A model generated the notes under the pieces. That model searched no databases. It saw nothing but the letters and a program-made list of their open reading frames with translations, and was not told where the DNA came from. DNA of 16,212 bases from Candidatus Altarchaeales archaeon (lineage in GTDB: Archaea; Altiarchaeota; Altiarchaeia; IMC4; QMZM01), in NCBI GenBank assembly GCA_003663045.1, contig QMZG01000009.1:1-16212 (forward strand). The letters are read 5' to 3'. Numbering within the stretch: the stretch's first letter is position 1; each line of letters begins with the position of its first letter. Of this stretch, positions 6,991 to 14,038 are shown one piece after another. A program made the position numbers and the translations under genes.

Positions 6991-8987
6991 TCATCATCTC
7001 TTCCAAATTCCTCTTCTTTCCTTTCTCTGGTATCTATACGGACATCAATAATGCTTCTCAAACCATCTTCTGTGTTAAACACAATAATTCCACTGTATAA
7101 TCTTCTTTCTATATCCTCTTTTGTAGTGATCACCATTTTTATTATCTTCTCTTCACCCCTCTCCAATCTGAATCTATTTTCCTTATAGTTTATAAATATT
7201 CCAGCTGTAAGTAGTTCTTCATCATATACTATAACCCTTGAGAATGAATGATCCTCATCGTTTCTTAAGGCGATTTCTACCAATCTGGTCTCACCGGGCT
7301 GAACATTCACAGTAAGGGATGGTGGTACCGGTTTTTGTGGCAGGGTTGCCGTGACTATCCCCTTTCTCCTCTTCCTGGGAACCTCGGATGGAGCACGAGA
7401 ACGTATCTCATCCATCATGTATGGCTTTGCCTTCTCTTCTGAGACAACCCTGAATCCGTATTCATCCCCGATATATTTTTCTATTGAGGTCTTTCTCTCC
7501 CTCGCTGCTTTGACAAGTAATTCATAAAGATTTTCATTTCTCTGAATCTTTTCTATGGGTATCTCGCCCTTGATATTCGCCATACCTCTTAATGCGTCCT
7601 TTAGGGTTGCCCTGATTGGCCTAATTGGAGCATGAGAGGGTATCTTCTCTTCTCTTGGCTTAACCCTCTTAGTGACTCCGGGTTTGATGTAAGGAACTCC
7701 CACTCTTACACCTTTTTTAGAAGTAATTTTGAATCCGTATTGTATATTAACAAATTCCTCTACTGACATCCTTTTCTCCCCTGCAACACGAATTAGTGAG
7801 TTATGAAGCCTCTCATTTTTTTGGATTTCCTCCAGGGATATTTCACCCCTGATGTTGGCCATCTTTTTTAATGTAGAACCAATCTCCTCTCTGGACAACT
7901 CTCCTTTCTCAACGACCCTCTCATAGCCCCTCACACCAACCGCTGCTCTTGGTTCTTCTTCGGGCTTTTCTTCCTCTTTTTTCTCAAGTTCTATCTCAGG
8001 TTTCTCGAAGAATACTATCATCGGCGCCAGAGACTCGATAAAGATTACTGAGATGACAGCAAATGCACCAAACCAATTCATTAACCCGAATATGATCAAT
8101 GGCGATATTATCAGTAGAAGGGCCCCAGAGATATTTACCAGATCAGAGATTTCCGGTATGAGGGTAGTAAGAATCTGACTACCTACAGCTATTATTACCA
8201 ATGCAAGGGCATATCCTACCGGAAGAAAGATCCAGAAGAGCAGTTGCTTTATGATTATCTTTCCTATGTTCTTTGTAAGATAGAACAAACTGAGGAATAT
8301 TGCAAATGGAAAAAATATGATTAAAAAGATTAAAAGGATGTATCTAGCAACTAAGATGGCAAATATACCTAAAGTTAAGATAAATGTGAATATCAAAAAG
8401 GGTATACTTATTGCTATATCAATCCAGATAAAATCTACCGTCCTATAATTTAGATAATCTATGGCATTCTTATATGTAATCCCTATATCTAAGGGCCCCT
8501 GGGATAGAATACCCCTAGTTAGAACCTGCGATACATCGAGTAGTAACTGCATTATATGTAGGGAAAGTGAAATGATAACCATACCCACCAACAGCCTTAA
8601 CATCATGGACTTTGCCCTTGATCTGCCTCTTGGTGATCCTGAAAAGAACATCAGATAGATCCCTGTCAGTACTATGGCTGCGATATAGAATGGCTCCAGG
8701 ACTTTGACGAAGTAACCCCCAATATCTATTATCATCGGGTCTCTTAACGGAATTTCTTCCAAGAGATATGCATGAAGGTTATCATAGATTTCATCCTTCA
8801 TAACATCTATCTTGCCCCAGATCATTCCCAAGAATGTCAACCTTCTTGATAGTTCTGAAAAGAATTTTAGTATGGCATCGGCAGTAGACTCAAGAAATTC
8901 ACCAAATTCTGGCGGAATTGCGTATGCTACAGATGATAAGAGTAATGATACCGCGAATATAAATATTATAAATGTTCTACATTTCAT
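6987..8987 (-). CDS. VirB6/TrbL-like membrane protein (paralogue 5) with long C-terminal tail
   Basis: A 666-residue protein, last gene of the operon. It has a signal peptide (MKCRTFIIFIFAVSLLLSS...AYA), a short extracytoplasmic stretch, then several membrane helices to about residue 335. It shares the family motifs: IYLMFFSGSPRGRSRAK (SGSP 116-119) and RYILLIFLIIFFPFAIFL followed by NIGK...QLLFW. Unlike its four sisters it continues with a charged linker (KKEEEKPEEEP), two copies of a ~50-residue module, a basic linker and a beta-sandwich-like domain (about 553-655; QPGETRLVEIALRN...LERGEEKIIKMVITT). Similar domains are common in archaeal surface proteins. Its ATG lies inside the end of the preceding gene (11-nt overlap), which implies coupled translation. 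VirB6 proteins form the inner-membrane channel of type IV machines; that role is inferred from the fold and the VirB4/PrgI neighbours. Confidence 0.75.
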   Translation of the reverse strand: MKCRTFIIFIFAVSLLLSSVAYAIPPEFGEFLESTADAILKFFSELSRRLTFLGMIWGKIDVMKDEIYDNLHAYLLEEIPLRDPMIIDIGGYFVKVLEPFYIAAIVLTGIYLMFFSGSPRGRSRAKSMMLRLLVGMVIISLSLHIMQLLLDVSQVLTRGILSQGPLDIGITYKNAIDYLNYRTVDFIWIDIAISIPFLIFTFILTLGIFAILVARYILLIFLIIFFPFAIFLSLFYLTKNIGKIIIKQLLFWIFLPVGYALALVIIAVGSQILTTLIPEISDLVNISGALLLIISPLIIFGLMNWFGAFAVISVIFIESLAPMIVFFEKPEIELEKKEEEKPEEEPRAAVGVRGYERVVEKGELSREEIGSTLKKMANIRGEISLEEIQKNERLHNSLIRVAGEKRMSVEEFVNIQYGFKITSKKGVRVGVPYIKPGVTKRVKPREEKIPSHAPIRPIRATLKDALRGMANIKGEIPIEKIQRNENLYELLVKAARERKTSIEKYIGDEYGFRVVSEEKAKPYMMDEIRSRAPSEVPRKRRKGIVTATLPQKPVPPSLTVNVQPGETRLVEIALRNDEDHSFSRVIVYDEELLTAGIFINYKENRFRLERGEEKIIKMVITTKEDIERRLYSGIIVFNTEDGLRSIIDVRIDTRERKEEEFGRDDD
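7443..7598 (-). repeat. Tail module, copy 2
   Basis: This encodes residues 464-515 of the last VirB6-like protein (DALRGMANIKGEIPIEKIQR...EYGFRV). It is the partner of copy 1. The DNA has diverged well beyond recent duplication, so the module has been kept by selection at the protein level rather than by a recent copying event. Confidence 0.85.
7722..7877 (-). repeat. Tail module, copy 1
   Basis: This encodes residues 371-422 of the last VirB6-like protein (STLKKMANIRGEISLEEIQK...QYGFKI). It aligns without gaps to copy 2, 93 residues later, with about 21 of 45 aligned residues identical from the shared MANI to YGF. It looks helical and highly charged. Confidence 0.85.
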
Positions 8988-10104
8988 TTTCTATTCTTTT
9001 CCCGCTCTCAAAGTATGCCGTTGTCATTGCTGCAGGCTTCAGGAAGATGGCCGATATCAGAGCAAGAGAACTTATCCAGCTCATTATTCCCATGGCTATT
9101 AATGGGGCAAGGATTAACATTAAAAATCCAGAGAATACCACAAAGGTGTTTAAATCCAGCAATACCCCTGTGGCAGGTTCCGGGATAGAGAATATGCTAT
9201 TATAGGCAATCCAGGTAACCAGGAGTATTATAGCATCGATAACTGGGACAAATATCCAGATAATTGTTTGATTAAGAAGGATTCTCCCAACCCTTTTGGT
9301 AGCAAAGAAGGAATAAAGCAGGATCGTAAATGGGAAGAATATTGTTAGGAGAATCACCATAAAATATCTGATCGCCAGCACCATGAGAACACCGGCCGGT
9401 AGGAGAATGAGTAGGGCTAAGAATGGAAGTCCAATAAAGATCTCAAAAAATGTCACTACCAAGAAGTATTTTATAAAGAATTCCTTAGCCAACATAAACA
9501 TCTCAACGTTTATGGGAGATTCCGGGCTGGGAATTGATAAAAGAACTGATGTAAGATAGTGGGAGGTCTCTAAGAGCATCTCTATTATGGGTAACGTTAA
9601 TGTGATAATCCCAAGCCCGAGAATCAGTTTTATGAGGGTGGATTTTGCCCGTGCCCTGCCCAGTGGCGATCCGGAAACGAAAAGGAGATATACTGAGGTT
9701 ATCAGTATGGCAAGCGCATAAAATGGTTGAAGTATACTGATAAAGAGATTTAGGATCCCCAAAACTGCAGGGGCCCTTAACAGTGCTGGTGTATCCTTTA
9801 TTGTATTTCCCTGAAAAAGATCCCTCTGGTATATGAAGGGGATGAGGTTTTCAGAATATATCTTCATTAGCGCATCAATTCTATCTGCGATATAAAAATA
9901 GAAATCTATCCGCCTCGTTATCTCCATGCCCATCTTTGGGTACTCTCTCGAGACCTCATCCATCAGATCCTTCAACTTTGATGCTAACGACGGTTCAAGT
10001 GCGGGGGAAGCATGCTGTGCCGTGACATGGATGATACTAACCGTAACCAGAAGCATGACAATTGCTAATCTTCCCATTATTTTTTCTTTACCTTTTCCAT
10101 TCAT
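8977..10104 (-). CDS. VirB6/TrbL-like membrane protein (paralogue 4)
   Basis: A 375-residue protein. I chose the ATG at 10104 rather than the TTG at 10110, which would overlap nothing useful; an ATG at 10077 (MGRLAIVMLL) also gives a clean signal peptide. The mature protein has a long extracytoplasmic stretch (about 30-110), then the family hairpin with VYLLFVSGSPLGRARAK (SGSP 144-147), a second block RYFMVILLTIFFPFTILL...RVGRILLNQTIIW, and a final helix pair that continues past the point where paralogues 1-3 stop. It starts 6 nt after the stop of paralogue 3 and overlaps the start of paralogue 5 by 11 nt. Family membership with its neighbours is clear; the VirB6-like channel role is inferred. 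Confidence 0.78.
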   Translation of the reverse strand: MNGKGKEKIMGRLAIVMLLVTVSIIHVTAQHASPALEPSLASKLKDLMDEVSREYPKMGMEITRRIDFYFYIADRIDALMKIYSENLIPFIYQRDLFQGNTIKDTPALLRAPAVLGILNLFISILQPFYALAILITSVYLLFVSGSPLGRARAKSTLIKLILGLGIITLTLPIIEMLLETSHYLTSVLLSIPSPESPINVEMFMLAKEFFIKYFLVVTFFEIFIGLPFLALLILLPAGVLMVLAIRYFMVILLTIFFPFTILLYSFFATKRVGRILLNQTIIWIFVPVIDAIILLVTWIAYNSIFSIPEPATGVLLDLNTFVVFSGFLMLILAPLIAMGIMSWISSLALISAIFLKPAAMTTAYFESGKRIENEM

Positions 10105-10110
10105 TTTCAA

Positions 10111-11064
10111 TTAAGGCAAAAACCCCCTGAATAATCTTACAAATATGAAGGGGGTAAGCATTAACATCAACAAACCGGCCAATTCCATGATGAATTTTAA
10201 TCCAGTAGGAACGATAAAGCTCGTTATTAAATCTGTGAGATTCATTCCTATCGCTATTATAACGAGCACGAATGCCATCGCAGCCTGAGCTAATGTCCAG
10301 AGAAGTGTTTGTTCCAGTAGCAATCTTCCCATTCCCCGGGAGGGTAAAAAGGAATAGAGAAGGATTGTAAATGGCAATATCATGGAGAGGATAGCTACCA
10401 TGTAGAACCTCAATTTTAGGATAAGGAATATCCCCTCCAAAAGAGCATAAGGGATAAAGAGGAGGGGAATTCCGGCCCTCTCCACGCCCAGTGACCAGCC
10501 ACTGGCACTGTGCGACATTATATGCCTGCCCATGTTGAGTATATATTCCGTTGCATGTATAAAAGGATCATTCTTGTTTACCGGAGCCAATGATAGAATA
10601 TTTAGGGTAATTGCCTCCGAGATACCAAAGAATATCATCAGAATATAGGGCGAAACGGATATGATTGCAATGCCGATAATCAACAGTAATAGGGAGGATT
10701 TTGCACTGGCTCTCTTTTCTGGTGAGCCAGAAAAGAATATCAGGTAGATTCCAATGAGGATTATTACTGTAACATATATTGCCTGTAAAATGGAGATGAA
10801 GTAATCCATAATCTTCTTGGTATTTGATTCCAGTATTGAGGGATTCTCCAGTATCAGATCATCTATATTCCTAAGTGTTTCTATCTTTTCCATTATCAAC
10901 CTTTCGTAATTTTCAGATACCTTTTCTCTAAGGAATGCCTCCGCTGCCTCTTCGGTCAGTGGATAGATGATCCCCGATACCGAATTTGACAAAAACAGCA
11001 ATATTACAATAACTATCAATAATGAAATTCCTCTGATTTTTGGGTTGATTGAATCTTTTTTCAT
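10111..11064 (-). CDS. VirB6/TrbL-like membrane protein (paralogue 3)
   Basis: A 317-residue protein with an N-terminal hydrophobic signal (ISLLIVIVILLFLSNSVSG), a short acidic extracytoplasmic region, the hairpin IYLIFFSGSPEKRASAK (SGSP 112-115), the second block RFYMVAILSMILPFTILL...GMGRLLLEQTLLW, and an end RLFRGFLP. Its start codon overlaps the stop of paralogue 2 as ATGA, a sign of translational coupling. The basic loop after SGSP fits the cytoplasmic side by the positive-inside rule and recalls the VirB2/TrbC hairpin. The exact channel role is inferred from context. Confidence 0.78.
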   Translation of the reverse strand: MKKDSINPKIRGISLLIVIVILLFLSNSVSGIIYPLTEEAAEAFLREKVSENYERLIMEKIETLRNIDDLILENPSILESNTKKIMDYFISILQAIYVTVIILIGIYLIFFSGSPEKRASAKSSLLLLIIGIAIISVSPYILMIFFGISEAITLNILSLAPVNKNDPFIHATEYILNMGRHIMSHSASGWSLGVERAGIPLLFIPYALLEGIFLILKLRFYMVAILSMILPFTILLYSFLPSRGMGRLLLEQTLLWTLAQAAMAFVLVIIAIGMNLTDLITSFIVPTGLKFIMELAGLLMLMLTPFIFVRLFRGFLP

Positions 11065-11990
11065 GGTAAAAATCTCCTAACCATTGTTATTAGCATTATG
11101 GGTGATATGATTACCACCAGAAATGTTGATATACCTATTATAGTTCTTAGATCCCCGCTAAAGCCTAAAATAGTGATTCCCATATTTGCAGTCACTATAA
11201 GCAAGGCAATTATTACCTGGAGGAATGTCCACAATATGGTCTGTTCCACTATAAACCTGCCAATGTCCCTCGTTATGTTAAATGTATACAGGAAGATGCC
11301 TATGGGGAATATCAATGTGAAGATCAAAAGAAGGAGATATCTCAGAGTAAGAACAGAAAAGATACCTATTATCATGAAGAATATGAATAAAAGGAAGAGG
11401 TGACCCCCTTCGAATGTGGTTAATGTGGATGCAGTAAAGATTCTCACAAGATCATTTATTGTGTCCAGGAATATCCTCCCTATCCCCACTGGACTCTTAT
11501 CCAGTATATCCTTAGACAATTCATAGGAAACATTTGAAATCAGTTGCAGTATGGGGAAGGTGAGGGAAACAATTACCATACTGGCAATCAACTTGGGAAA
11601 GAGTAATTTCGCTTTTCTTCTACCCTTTGGCGATCCGGAAAGAAACATTAGGTAGATTCCAGTAATTAATATTGCCATAACATATAATGGTTCTAAGACG
11701 GTGATGAAGTATTCTATTATATGATTTATCAGATGATCATCAAGTGGGGGATTCATCAGGATTAAATCACGCAGACTATCAAAGATTTCCAATAATCCAT
11801 GACCTACCGGTTTTCCAATAAACGTCCCATGGAGCAGGTAATAGATAAGCAGGATGAATATCCCCCTGAATTTTAATTCGATTGCTTCATGCTTCACGGC
11901 CATTTCCCCAAACCATTCTGAGGTTATTGAGGGGATTAATATGATGCAGATGCATACCCCCATTATCAATTTTTTATTTATTTTTCTCAT
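11061..11990 (-). CDS. VirB6/TrbL-like membrane protein (paralogue 2)
   Basis: A 309-residue protein with an N-terminal signal (KLIMGVCICIILIPSITS), another hydrophobic stretch (FRGIFILLIYYLLHG) not obvious in its sisters, the hairpin IYLMFLSGSPKGRRKAK (SGSP 118-121), the block RYLLLLIFTLIFPIGIFL...DIGRFIVEQTILW, and the end MVRRFLP. It overlaps paralogue 1 upstream and paralogue 3 downstream, both as ATGA. The strong protein-level likeness but differing extracytoplasmic N-termini suggest that the sisters do distinct jobs within one membrane complex. Confidence 0.78.
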   Translation of the reverse strand: MRKINKKLIMGVCICIILIPSITSEWFGEMAVKHEAIELKFRGIFILLIYYLLHGTFIGKPVGHGLLEIFDSLRDLILMNPPLDDHLINHIIEYFITVLEPLYVMAILITGIYLMFLSGSPKGRRKAKLLFPKLIASMVIVSLTFPILQLISNVSYELSKDILDKSPVGIGRIFLDTINDLVRIFTASTLTTFEGGHLFLLFIFFMIIGIFSVLTLRYLLLLIFTLIFPIGIFLYTFNITRDIGRFIVEQTILWTFLQVIIALLIVTANMGITILGFSGDLRTIIGISTFLVVIISPIMLITMVRRFLP

Positions 11991-12919
11991 GGTAAGAAAT
12001 CCCTCAAAAAGCTTACGGTAGCTATAGGGACCACTATCAGGGCTATAATTCCTCCCAATTCCAACAAAATCAATACCTCACGCGTCAACAAGGAGGAAAA
12101 CACCACGATTATGGTAGCTATTGAGGTTAATGCTATTGCCTCCGTTACCTGTACAGAAATCCAGAGCAGTGTTTGTTCCATCATCCTTCTGCCTATCCCT
12201 CTGGTAGGCATGAAGAGATAGAGGAATATCGTCAATGGGAATACTATGGTAAATAGAGCAACGACGATATACCTTGAAAATATAACAAACAGGAGTGCAG
12301 AAATAATTATCAGAGAAAGAAACAGAAATGGTACCGATGCCTCTGAAGAATACCATGTGATATTATGAAATTTTGACATAAGATAATCTATTGGATTTAT
12401 GTCTTTATCTAAGGGTAGTAGAATGCCTACAGGATCACCCGGTCCCTGAGATATTATACCATCCGATAGGGTTTCAGAAAAACTGAAAATCACACTCATT
12501 ATATACGGTGAGATAGCAATTAATACCATTGCTATAATAATTCCCGGTAATAAAGATTTTATCTTTGCCCTGATTCCGGGCGAACCAGAAAAAAATATCA
12601 TATATATCCCACTGAAGATTATGGCAAAGACAAACAATGGCTCCATGATGGTCACAATATATCTGGTAATACCCAAGACATCTGGATTCATTGGGTTCGG
12701 ATTCAGTAGCAATATCTCCACAAAATGATCCCTGCATATATCCATGGCATATACTACAAGATCCTCACCAATCTTGTTAAGATTCATTCTCAGAAGAAAA
12801 TCTAATAGTACCTTAACTGCTGCCGCTTCCCCAATGAAAGCTGACGATGATGATGCGAGGAATAAAACTACTATAACCGGGAATGTTAATTTAAACAAGA
12901 TCTTCCTTATTGACTTCAT
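11987..12919 (-). CDS. VirB6/TrbL-like membrane protein (paralogue 1)
   Basis: A 310-residue protein, first of the five sisters. The signal peptide is clear (MKSIRKILFKLTFPVIVVLF...SSSSAF). It has the hairpin IYMIFFSGSPGIRAKIK (SGSP 111-114), the block RYIVVALFTIVFPLTIFL...GIGRRMMEQTLLW and the end FLRDFLP. It starts 12 nt after the PKD-like surface gene and ends in an ATGA overlap with paralogue 2. It contains a loop with two GP pairs (SQGPGDPVG) after the second helix, also seen as SQGPLDIG in paralogue 5. Function is inferred as for the others. Confidence 0.78.
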   Translation of the reverse strand: MKSIRKILFKLTFPVIVVLFLASSSSAFIGEAAAVKVLLDFLLRMNLNKIGEDLVVYAMDICRDHFVEILLLNPNPMNPDVLGITRYIVTIMEPLFVFAIIFSGIYMIFFSGSPGIRAKIKSLLPGIIIAMVLIAISPYIMSVIFSFSETLSDGIISQGPGDPVGILLPLDKDINPIDYLMSKFHNITWYSSEASVPFLFLSLIIISALLFVIFSRYIVVALFTIVFPLTIFLYLFMPTRGIGRRMMEQTLLWISVQVTEAIALTSIATIIVVFSSLLTREVLILLELGGIIALIVVPIATVSFLRDFLP

Positions 12920-12931
12920 TTTTCTAAAGGG

Positions 12932-14038
12932 TTATTTTCTGATGAATTTGAAATATCCCGCTACCAAGATTATCACAGAGATTAAGAGTATCAGGTAATT
13001 GAGCCATTCCACTTTCATGCAATCTGGATCTTCTCCACTCTTACAGTCTGGATCACATTTTCCATCCTCTACCTTATCACAGTAACCATCCTCTCCTCCA
13101 GAAGCACAGTCTTGAGGACAATTGAGATAATTTTCAATACCCATCTCACAGATGTTGTCGTTATTGCAGATACAATCTATATCCCCCTCCCTATGACAGT
13201 CGGGGTCACATATCCCATCTCTTATTCCATCACAATAATTGTCCCTGGAGCCAGAACAGTCCTCTGGACAATTCCAGTAGTTTTCACCATGGTCACAGAC
13301 ACCATTTTTATTGCAGGTTTCTATTACGATAACCTCTATCGTATCTTTTACGGAGATATTCTCAAAATCGATAACCTCAAGGGTAATCTTATGAATTCCA
13401 GCAGAGAGATTATCAATCCTCGTTATATCTTTATCTAATTCCTTCCCATCCAATTTCCAGATAAGGGTATATGGCTTTTTACCACCATAGACAGAGGGAA
13501 TCAGGTTGATGAAATCCCCCCTTAGGTATGTAGTATTCTTTGGCGATAGGATAGATACTGTTAAAGGAATTTTCTTTATTACTACCAGAGAGATATCCTC
13601 CCTTACCTCCAAACCGGTACTATCCCGGACCTTGAGGGTAATCTCATGCGTGTTCACAGACAGGTTCTTTATAGTGAATTCTCTATCTCTTCCTATAACC
13701 CCGTCTATATTCGATACCCATTCAAATCTGTAGGGTGGTGTGCCACCAAATACAAACGCCTCAAAGTTTATAGGACCTTCTTCATAGATGTGTGGATAAC
13801 CAAATGGAGATATAATAGATGCCGTGAGTTTTTGGGTTATACCCTCGTCCCCTACTAATTCATCCAATGGATCTGGAGTAATTTTAATATTTTCATGACT
13901 TGTATTATCTGGATCTAATTCGGGATATGCGGGATGAGAGTGGTAGGAATGGCATCTCTCACAGACTCCCCCAGCGTAATAAATTAATGCAAGCAGCATT
14001 ACTACTATTTCTATTCCGGTTGTCATAATCCTCCTCAT
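12932..14038 (-). CDS. PKD-like, eight-cysteine surface protein with C-terminal membrane anchor
   Basis: A 368-residue exported protein. The first ATG (14038) overlaps the upstream stop as ATGA; a second ATG at 14026 is preceded by GAGGAGG and could be the real start. After a signal-type segment (MTTGIEIVVMLLALIYYAGG) comes CERCHSYHSH, which contains a CxxCH motif. Two PKD/Ig-like domains follow at about 69-155 (FGGTPPYRFEW) and 161-240 (YGGKKPYTLIW), then two eight-cysteine clusters (242-289 and 291-340), then one membrane helix (345-366, ending FKFIRK). The protein should therefore face outward with a short cytoplasmic tail. Its place at the head of the VirB6-like run suggests it is the outer part of the same complex, perhaps for adhesion or contact. 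The domain calls are fairly sure; the role is inference. Confidence 0.85.
   Translation of the reverse strand: MRRIMTTGIEIVVMLLALIYYAGGVCERCHSYHSHPAYPELDPDNTSHENIKITPDPLDELVGDEGITQKLTASIISPFGYPHIYEEGPINFEAFVFGGTPPYRFEWVSNIDGVIGRDREFTIKNLSVNTHEITLKVRDSTGLEVREDISLVVIKKIPLTVSILSPKNTTYLRGDFINLIPSVYGGKKPYTLIWKLDGKELDKDITRIDNLSAGIHKITLEVIDFENISVKDTIEVIVIETCNKNGVCDHGENYWNCPEDCSGSRDNYCDGIRDGICDPDCHREGDIDCICNNDNICEMGIENYLNCPQDCASGGEDGYCDKVEDGKCDPDCKSGEDPDCMKVEWLNYLILLISVIILVAGYFKFIRK
13019..13168 (-). repeat. Eight-cysteine cluster, copy 2
   Basis: Residues 291-340 of the PKD-like protein repeat the pattern with CNNDNICEMGIENYLNCPQD, YCDKVEDGKCDPDC and DPDC. All eight cysteines are kept. It directly follows copy 1 and sits just before the membrane anchor. 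Confidence 0.8.
13172..13315 (-). repeat. Eight-cysteine cluster, copy 1
   Basis: Residues 242-289 of the PKD-like protein contain eight cysteines: CNKNGVCDHGENYWNCPEDC, then YCDGIRDGICDPDC and DIDC. The acidic GENYWNCPEDC signature is common in archaeal surface proteins. The pattern may form disulfides or bind metal or calcium. Confidence 0.8.
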
